Positions 22,205 to 26,368 of a DNA stretch of 26,368 nt are shown here, in pieces. This DNA comes from Roseovarius sp. (lineage in GTDB: Bacteria > Pseudomonadota > Alphaproteobacteria > Rhodobacterales > Rhodobacteraceae). Made by a program: the position numbers and the translations under genes. The stretch's first letter is position 1, and each line of letters begins with the position of its first letter. Under the pieces are notes generated by a model. The model worked only from the letters and a program-made list of their open reading frames with translations, did not search any database and was not told the DNA's origin. Where the stretch lies: the NCBI GenBank assembly GCA_021767845.1, contig JAASSQ010000008.1:1-26368 (forward strand). The letters are read 5' to 3'.

Positions 22205-22250
22205 CCGTTCCGGTTTGTGCGGTTGACCGGCTTTGCCGAAGCGCGTGTGA

Positions 22251-22631
22251 TCAGCGATCGGAGGGGTGGTTCACCCCGTCCACCCAGCCGATGGGATCGA
22301 GGTCGCGCGGATTGACACCTTCGAGGCAGCCCAGGTTCACGCCGAATTCGTTCGGGTTCGAACGGCGGCGGTGGTGGGTGTAGATGCCGCAGATCGAACA
22401 GAAATAGTGACGCGCGGTGCCGGTGCCCCATTGGTATAGGGTGAGCGCCTCGGCGCCGCGCACCACCTCGACCCCGTCGAGCGGGGCGGTGACGGCGGCC
22501 GCCCCACGGCGGCGGCAGAACGAGCAGTCGCAGCGCCGCGCGGTGGCCAGCCCGTCGCTGAGGGTGACGCGCAGTTCCACAGCGCCGCAATGGCAGGTGG
22601 CCTTGATCGGATCGGTGATCGGGTCGGTCAT
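22251..22631 (-). CDS. GFA (Gfa-like/CENP-V) family zinc protein
   Basis: A 126-aa Zn-binding protein of the GFA family, named after glutathione-dependent formaldehyde-activating enzyme but of mostly unknown activity. The Cys clusters are CHCG (Cys13, Cys15), CDCSFC (Cys34, 36, 39) and CSIC (Cys78, Cys81), the usual pattern for two zinc sites. The NPNEFGVNLGCLEGV segment follows, where many members have G-V-N-x-R. The start at 22631 overlaps the rhomboid stop in an ATGA, so the two are translationally coupled. No formaldehyde pathway gene is adjacent; treat the activity as unknown. Confidence 0.9.
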   Translation of the reverse strand: MTDPITDPIKATCHCGAVELRVTLSDGLATARRCDCSFCRRRGAAAVTAPLDGVEVVRGAEALTLYQWGTGTARHYFCSICGIYTHHRRRSNPNEFGVNLGCLEGVNPRDLDPIGWVDGVNHPSDR

Positions 22632-23374
22632 TTCCGGCGCCTCACGCGGGGGACATTGGTGCGGCGGTAGGTGTAGTCCGCCTGCGGGTGCGGCGGCCGG
22701 CCGCTTGTGCGGTCCCAGAACCGCGGCCCGCCGCGGCGCAGGAACACCGGCAGCGTCAGGATGATGCCGATGACGAAGCCGCCCGCATGGGCCCAGTAGG
22801 CCACCCCGCCGCTGAGCGGGTCGGCCCCGATGCCCGAGAAAAGTTGCAAGCCGAACCACAAGCACAGCATCAGCCAGGCCGGAACCGGGATGATCTGGAC
22901 GATGAAGATCAGGATCACCAGCACATCGACCCGCGCCCTGGGAAAGAGCAGCAGGTAGCCGCCCATCACCCCGGCGATCGCGCCCGACGCGCCCACCGTG
23001 GGCACCGGCGAGCCGGGGGCCGAGACCAGATGCGCATAGGCCGACCCGACCCCGGCCAGCACGTAGAAGACGAGGTAGCCGACATGGCCCATCTCGTCTT
23101 CGAGGTTGTCACCGAAGATCCACAGGAACAGCATGTTGCCCGCCAGGTGCATCACCCCGCCATGCAGGAACATCGAGGTGAACATCGTGGGCCATGTGCC
23201 CTGTTCGCTGACCAGCACCGGGACCATCGCCCAGTCGTAGAAGAACAACTGCAATTGGCGCGGGTCGGCGAAGAGCGGCCAGTAGGACAGGAACACCACC
23301 ACGTTGATCGCGATCAGGGCGTAGGTGACATAAGGCGTCTGGCGCGAGGGGTTGTGATCGCGGATCGGGAACAT
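22628..23374 (-). CDS. Rhomboid family intramembrane serine protease
   Basis: A 248-aa inner-membrane protease with about six hydrophobic helices (from residue 15 to 212). The catalytic pair is Ser130 in GASGAIAG and His196 in WAHAGGFVIG. The oxyanion-hole motif H-x3-N is seen in HLAGNMLFLW (His76, Asn80), and the L1-loop region has YDWAMVPVLV. It cleaves membrane-anchored substrates near their helices; the targets are not predictable. A basic, probably cytosolic C-terminal tail (VPRVRRRK) follows. The ATG at 23374 is preferred over one 23 codons upstream because homology begins at MFPIRDHN; no clear ribosome site is visible. It overlaps the GFA-family gene by 4 bp, forming a two-gene unit downstream of putA. 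Confidence 0.94.
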   Translation of the reverse strand: MFPIRDHNPSRQTPYVTYALIAINVVVFLSYWPLFADPRQLQLFFYDWAMVPVLVSEQGTWPTMFTSMFLHGGVMHLAGNMLFLWIFGDNLEDEMGHVGYLVFYVLAGVGSAYAHLVSAPGSPVPTVGASGAIAGVMGGYLLLFPRARVDVLVILIFIVQIIPVPAWLMLCLWFGLQLFSGIGADPLSGGVAYWAHAGGFVIGIILTLPVFLRRGGPRFWDRTSGRPPHPQADYTYRRTNVPRVRRRK

Positions 23375-23432
23375 GGGCGATAGTTGGCGCGGGCTGCCCG
23401 CAAGGTCAAGCGCGCCGCGGCGCGGCGGCAGC

Positions 23433-23470
23433 GGCCCCGGCACGCCGGGGCCGGGCCGGTCGGCCCGGCC
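23433..23470. terminator. Two overlapping GC-rich palindromes downstream of putA
   Basis: GGCCCCGGC/GCCGGGGCC (23433-23441 with 23444-23452) and GGCCGGGCC/GGCCCGGCC (23449-23457 with 23462-23470) share bases 23449-23452, so only one stem can form fully at a time. They lie in the 114-bp spacer between putA and the rhomboid gene, on the putA 3' side. There is no U-tract. Confidence 0.45.
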
Positions 23471-23488
23471 CGGTGCGGGCGCGCGGCA

Positions 23489-26368
23489 TCAGGCCATGCC
23501 GCCCAGAAGCGCCGCGTTGCCGCCGGCGGCGGTGGTATCGACGCAGACATGCCGTTCGTGCAGCGCATGGCCGGTATCGGGCTGGCCGGTGATGAGCGGC
23601 AGGATCGGCCCGTCGCGCCGGGCCAGCGCCTGCGCATGGGCGCGGGCCGTGGCCTCATCCCCCCAGAAAAGCGCGCCCGAAAGGCCCGCGACACGGGCCA
23701 GCGTGTCGGGGGCGACATGGCCCGTGGCCTGCACCGCGATGCCGCCGAGATCCTCGACGGCGCGGGCCTGTGCCGCCGCTGCCTCGGCCCCCGGCCCGAG
23801 GCAGAGCAGCGCCTCGCGGGTGTGGGTGGTCAGGCGGTTCGATTCTCCGGTCGGCCCCGGCAGCACCTGTGCCGCGCGGCGTTGGCCGGCCTGCGCGTTG
23901 GCGCGGTCGAGCGCGGCTTGCAGATCGGTCAGCGACATCTCGGACGGCCAGTCCTGCCCGGTCACGGGCGCTGCGTGGCGAGTGAAGCGCGCAAGGTAAT
24001 GCGGCCCGCCCGCCTTGGGACCGGTACCCGACAGCCCCTCGCCGCCGAAGGGCTGGGAGCCGACGATCGCGCCGATCTGGTTGCGGTTCACATACATGTT
24101 GCCCGCGCGGATCCGGTCGGTGACATGCTGCACGCGGTCGTCGATGCGGGTTTGCAGCCCGAAGGTCAGGCCGTAGCCGGTGGCGTTGATCGCGTCGATC
24201 ACCTTGTCGAGATCCTCGGCCTTGTAGGTGGCGAGATGCAGGACGGGGCCGAAGATTTCGCGCTCCATCTCCTCGATCCCGTTCACGCGGATCAGCGTGG
24301 GGGCGACGAAGGTTCCGGCGTTCGGGGTCTTGAGTTCATGCATCAGGCGTCCGTCGCGGCGGGCCTGCTGGATGTGGTCGTCGATGCCGGACTTGGCCTC
24401 GTCGTCGATCACCGGGCCGACATCGGTGGACAGGTGCCACGGCTGCCCGATGCTGAGCGCATCCATCGCGCCCTTGAGCATCTCGGTGAAGCTGTCGGCG
24501 ATGTCTTCCTGCACGTAGAGGCAGCGCAGGGCCGAGCAGCGCTGGCCCGCCGACTGGAAGGCGGATTCGATGATCGCCTGCACCGCCTGTTCGGGCAGGG
24601 CGGTGGAGTCCACGATCATCGCGTTCAGCCCGCCGGTTTCGGCGATGAGCGGCGCGCCGGGGGCGAGGTTCTCGGCCATCGCGGCGCGGATTTTCATCGC
24701 CGTGTCGGTGGAGCCGGTAAAGGCCACGCCATCGACCCGCGGATCCGAGGTGAGCGCCGCGCCCACGTCGCCCGCGCCGGGCAGCAGTTGCAGCGCCGAT
24801 GCGGGCACGCCCGCCTTGTGCATCAGTTGCACGGCAAGGTGCGAGATGATCGGCGTCTGCTCGGCGGGTTTCGAGATCACCGCGTTGCCGGCGGCCAGCG
24901 CCGCGCTGATCTGGCCGGTGAAGATCGCCAGCGGGAAGTTCCAGGGCGAGATGCAGGTGAAGGTGCCGACTGGGTCTTCGTCGGGGGCGTGGGCGGCGTA
25001 GTAGCGCAGGAAATCCACCGCTTCACGCAGTTCGGCCACGGCGTCGAACACCATCTTGCCGGCCTCGCGGTGGATCGCGGCGAACAGCTCGCCGTAGTTT
25101 TCCTCGTAGAGATCGGCGACCTTGTTGAGGGTGGCGGCACGTTCGGCGGCGGGCGCGTCCCAGGGGCGGGCGGCGTCGAGCGCGGTGTTCACATCCGCGT
25201 CGCTGGCGAAGGCCACCGTGCCGGGGCTGTCGGCGGGATCGGCGGGGTTGGTGACCGGCGCGGGGGGTTGCGGGGCCGATTTGCCCGCAAGGATCGGCGC
25301 GGCCTGCCATTTATGGGTGGCAAAGGGGCCGCGGGCGGCCTCGATCGCGTCGAGCGTGGGTTGGTGGGCCAGGTCGAACCCCATCGAGTTGCGCCGCTCG
25401 GGCAGGAACAGCTCGGGGCCGGTGGGCAGGTCGGGATGGGTGTCGTGGATCGCCTCGAACGGGTCGCGGGCGACGGTTTCGGGGGGCACGTCTTCGTCCA
25501 CGATCTGGTTGACGAAGCTGGAATTCGCGCCGTTTTCCAGCAGGCGCCGCACGAGGTAGGCCAGCAGGTCGCGATGCGCACCGACGGGCGCGTAGATGCG
25601 GCAGCGCGTGCCCTCGGCGCGCAGGATGATGTCGTGCAGCGCCTCGCCCATGCCGTGCAGGCGCTGGAATTCGAAGGTGGAGTTGTCCGTCGCCATGTCG
25701 AGGATCGCGGCGGCGGTATGGGCGTTGTGGGTCGCGAACTGGGGATAGATCCGGTTGGTCATGCCCAGAAGCTTGCGGGCGTTGGCGATGTAGCTGATGT
25801 CGGTCGCCGCCTTGGAGGTGAAGACGGGAAAGCCATCGACGCCCTCGACCTGTGCCAGCTTGATCTCGGTGTCCCAGTAGGCGCCCTTGACCAGCCGCAC
25901 CATGATCCGCCGGTCGAGCCGCGTGGCGAGGTCGTGCAGGTAGTCGAGCACATGCGAGGCGCGCTGCCCGTAGGCCTGCACCACCACGCCGAACCCGTCC
26001 CAGCCGGCAAGGGCCGGTTCGCTGAGCACGGTTTCGATCACGTCGAGCGAGAGCGACAGGCGGTCGGCCTCTTCGGCGTCGATATTGAGGCCCATGTTCG
26101 CCGATTTCGCCAACAGCGCAAGGCTGCGCAGGCGCGGCACCAGCACGTCCATCACCTGGTCGCGCTGCGCCACCTCGTAGCGCGGATGCAGCGCCGAGAG
26201 CTTGACCGAGATGCCGGGATTGTCGCGGATGTCGGCATTGGTGCAGGCCTCGGCGATGGCCGAGATCGCGCGCGAATAGCTGAGGTGGTAGCGGGTGGCG
26301 TCGGCATCGGTGCGCGCCGCCTCGCCCAGCATGTCGTAGGAATAGCTGTAGCCCTTCTGCTCCATGCC
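23489..26368 (-). CDS. putA: Bifunctional proline dehydrogenase / L-glutamate-gamma-semialdehyde dehydrogenase PutA (5' end cut by window)
   Basis: The visible 959 codons hold the end of the FAD-dependent proline dehydrogenase barrel and the NAD-dependent P5C (glutamate semialdehyde) dehydrogenase. Together they oxidise proline to glutamate at the membrane/cytosol interface. The barrel shows KGYSYSYDMLGEAA, SVKLSALHPRYE, RLVKGAYWDTE and a late YAPVGAHRDLLAYLVRRLLENG. The ALDH domain has ETGGLNAMIV (Glu) and the nucleophile in QSAGQRCSALRCLYV (Cys610 counted from the Met at 26365). That Met is internal: the frame stays open to 26368, and in known PutA about 180 residues precede this segment. 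A C-terminal extension beyond the ALDH domain (last ~150 residues) is present as in long PutA proteins. Regulation is outside the window. Confidence 0.96.
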   Translation of the reverse strand, partial: GMEQKGYSYSYDMLGEAARTDADATRYHLSYSRAISAIAEACTNADIRDNPGISVKLSALHPRYEVAQRDQVMDVLVPRLRSLALLAKSANMGLNIDAEEADRLSLSLDVIETVLSEPALAGWDGFGVVVQAYGQRASHVLDYLHDLATRLDRRIMVRLVKGAYWDTEIKLAQVEGVDGFPVFTSKAATDISYIANARKLLGMTNRIYPQFATHNAHTAAAILDMATDNSTFEFQRLHGMGEALHDIILRAEGTRCRIYAPVGAHRDLLAYLVRRLLENGANSSFVNQIVDEDVPPETVARDPFEAIHDTHPDLPTGPELFLPERRNSMGFDLAHQPTLDAIEAARGPFATHKWQAAPILAGKSAPQPPAPVTNPADPADSPGTVAFASDADVNTALDAARPWDAPAAERAATLNKVADLYEENYGELFAAIHREAGKMVFDAVAELREAVDFLRYYAAHAPDEDPVGTFTCISPWNFPLAIFTGQISAALAAGNAVISKPAEQTPIISHLAVQLMHKAGVPASALQLLPGAGDVGAALTSDPRVDGVAFTGSTDTAMKIRAAMAENLAPGAPLIAETGGLNAMIVDSTALPEQAVQAIIESAFQSAGQRCSALRCLYVQEDIADSFTEMLKGAMDALSIGQPWHLSTDVGPVIDDEAKSGIDDHIQQARRDGRLMHELKTPNAGTFVAPTLIRVNGIEEMEREIFGPVLHLATYKAEDLDKVIDAINATGYGLTFGLQTRIDDRVQHVTDRIRAGNMYVNRNQIGAIVGSQPFGGEGLSGTGPKAGGPHYLARFTRHAAPVTGQDWPSEMSLTDLQAALDRANAQAGQRRAAQVLPGPTGESNRLTTHTREALLCLGPGAEAAAAQARAVEDLGGIAVQATGHVAPDTLARVAGLSGALFWGDEATARAHAQALARRDGPILPLITGQPDTGHALHERHVCVDTTAAGGNAALLGGMA

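Noticed and set aside
26363..26365. ATG at the right edge as the putA start
   Set aside because: The frame stays open to the window end and the proline dehydrogenase barrel would lack its first half; the residue is internal.
1..26368. Mobile element, prophage or defence island
   Set aside because: I found no transposase, integrase, phage gene, tRNA attachment site or defence-gene motif; composition is even and the gene content is core metabolism.

Overview
The window is chromosomal core DNA of a high-GC alphaproteobacterium, most likely a Rhodobacterales (Roseobacter-type) species. The signs are a TolC gene followed by a PopZ-like acidic protein, a small conserved protein that I associate with DUF6280, a divergent AsnC regulator with an ornithine-type decarboxylase, and promoters of the form TTGACx - 16 nt - TAGxGT. 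Genes are tightly packed on both strands. I see no rRNA, tRNA, transposase, prophage or CRISPR array.

Layout. Positions 1-3188 (+): a divergent PCMT-family methyltransferase, tolC and a PopZ-like polar scaffold protein. 3185-4639 (-): cobQ, whose stop codon overlaps that of the PopZ-like gene. 4789-5109 (-): the DUF6280-like protein with a clear intrinsic terminator, divergent from efp (5326-5889, +) across a 216-bp AT-richer spacer. 5893-7424 (-): ygfZ and a fructosamine-kinase-family gene joined by an ATGA overlap. 7490-8161 (+): a TIGR04283-type glycosyltransferase, facing a Cys-based phosphatase (8165-8848, -). 8991-10187 (+): a class V aminotransferase facing a 58-aa membrane protein (10191-10367, -). 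10425-14604 (-): a HisC-like aminotransferase and valS, separated by a spacer with two strong palindromes and an 11-bp-period repeat. 14675-16359: AsnC regulator divergent from a fold-type III decarboxylase. 16443-18737 (+): a solitary molybdopterin-binding subunit with the AYRGAGR signature. 18752-20170 (-): PaaI-type thioesterase and metF, divergent from metR (20270-21199, +) with a textbook MetR box between. 21252-22040 (+): inositol-monophosphatase family. 22041-22250: spacer with repeats, including a second copy of the 11-bp-period element. 22251-23374 (-): GFA-family protein and rhomboid protease joined by an ATGA overlap. 23489 to the right edge (-): putA, cut by the window end.

How the genes work together. 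Much of the content is housekeeping and amino-acid or one-carbon metabolism: metF/metR (methionine and folate), putA (proline catabolism), the decarboxylase (polyamines), valS and efp (translation), cobQ (cobalamin), ygfZ (folate-dependent Fe-S protein maintenance). There is no obvious multi-gene defence or secretion island.

The observations most worth a second look are: the ordered 3 x 11-bp repeat present in two spacers; the molybdenum hydroxylase large subunit with no partner subunits beside it; the near stop-to-stop packing of four convergent pairs, one with a hairpin built from both stop codons; the PopZ-like protein with pcm-tolC context but valS displaced; and the efp/DUF6280 spacer. 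All functional names come from recognising motifs in the translated sequence; no database search was run.
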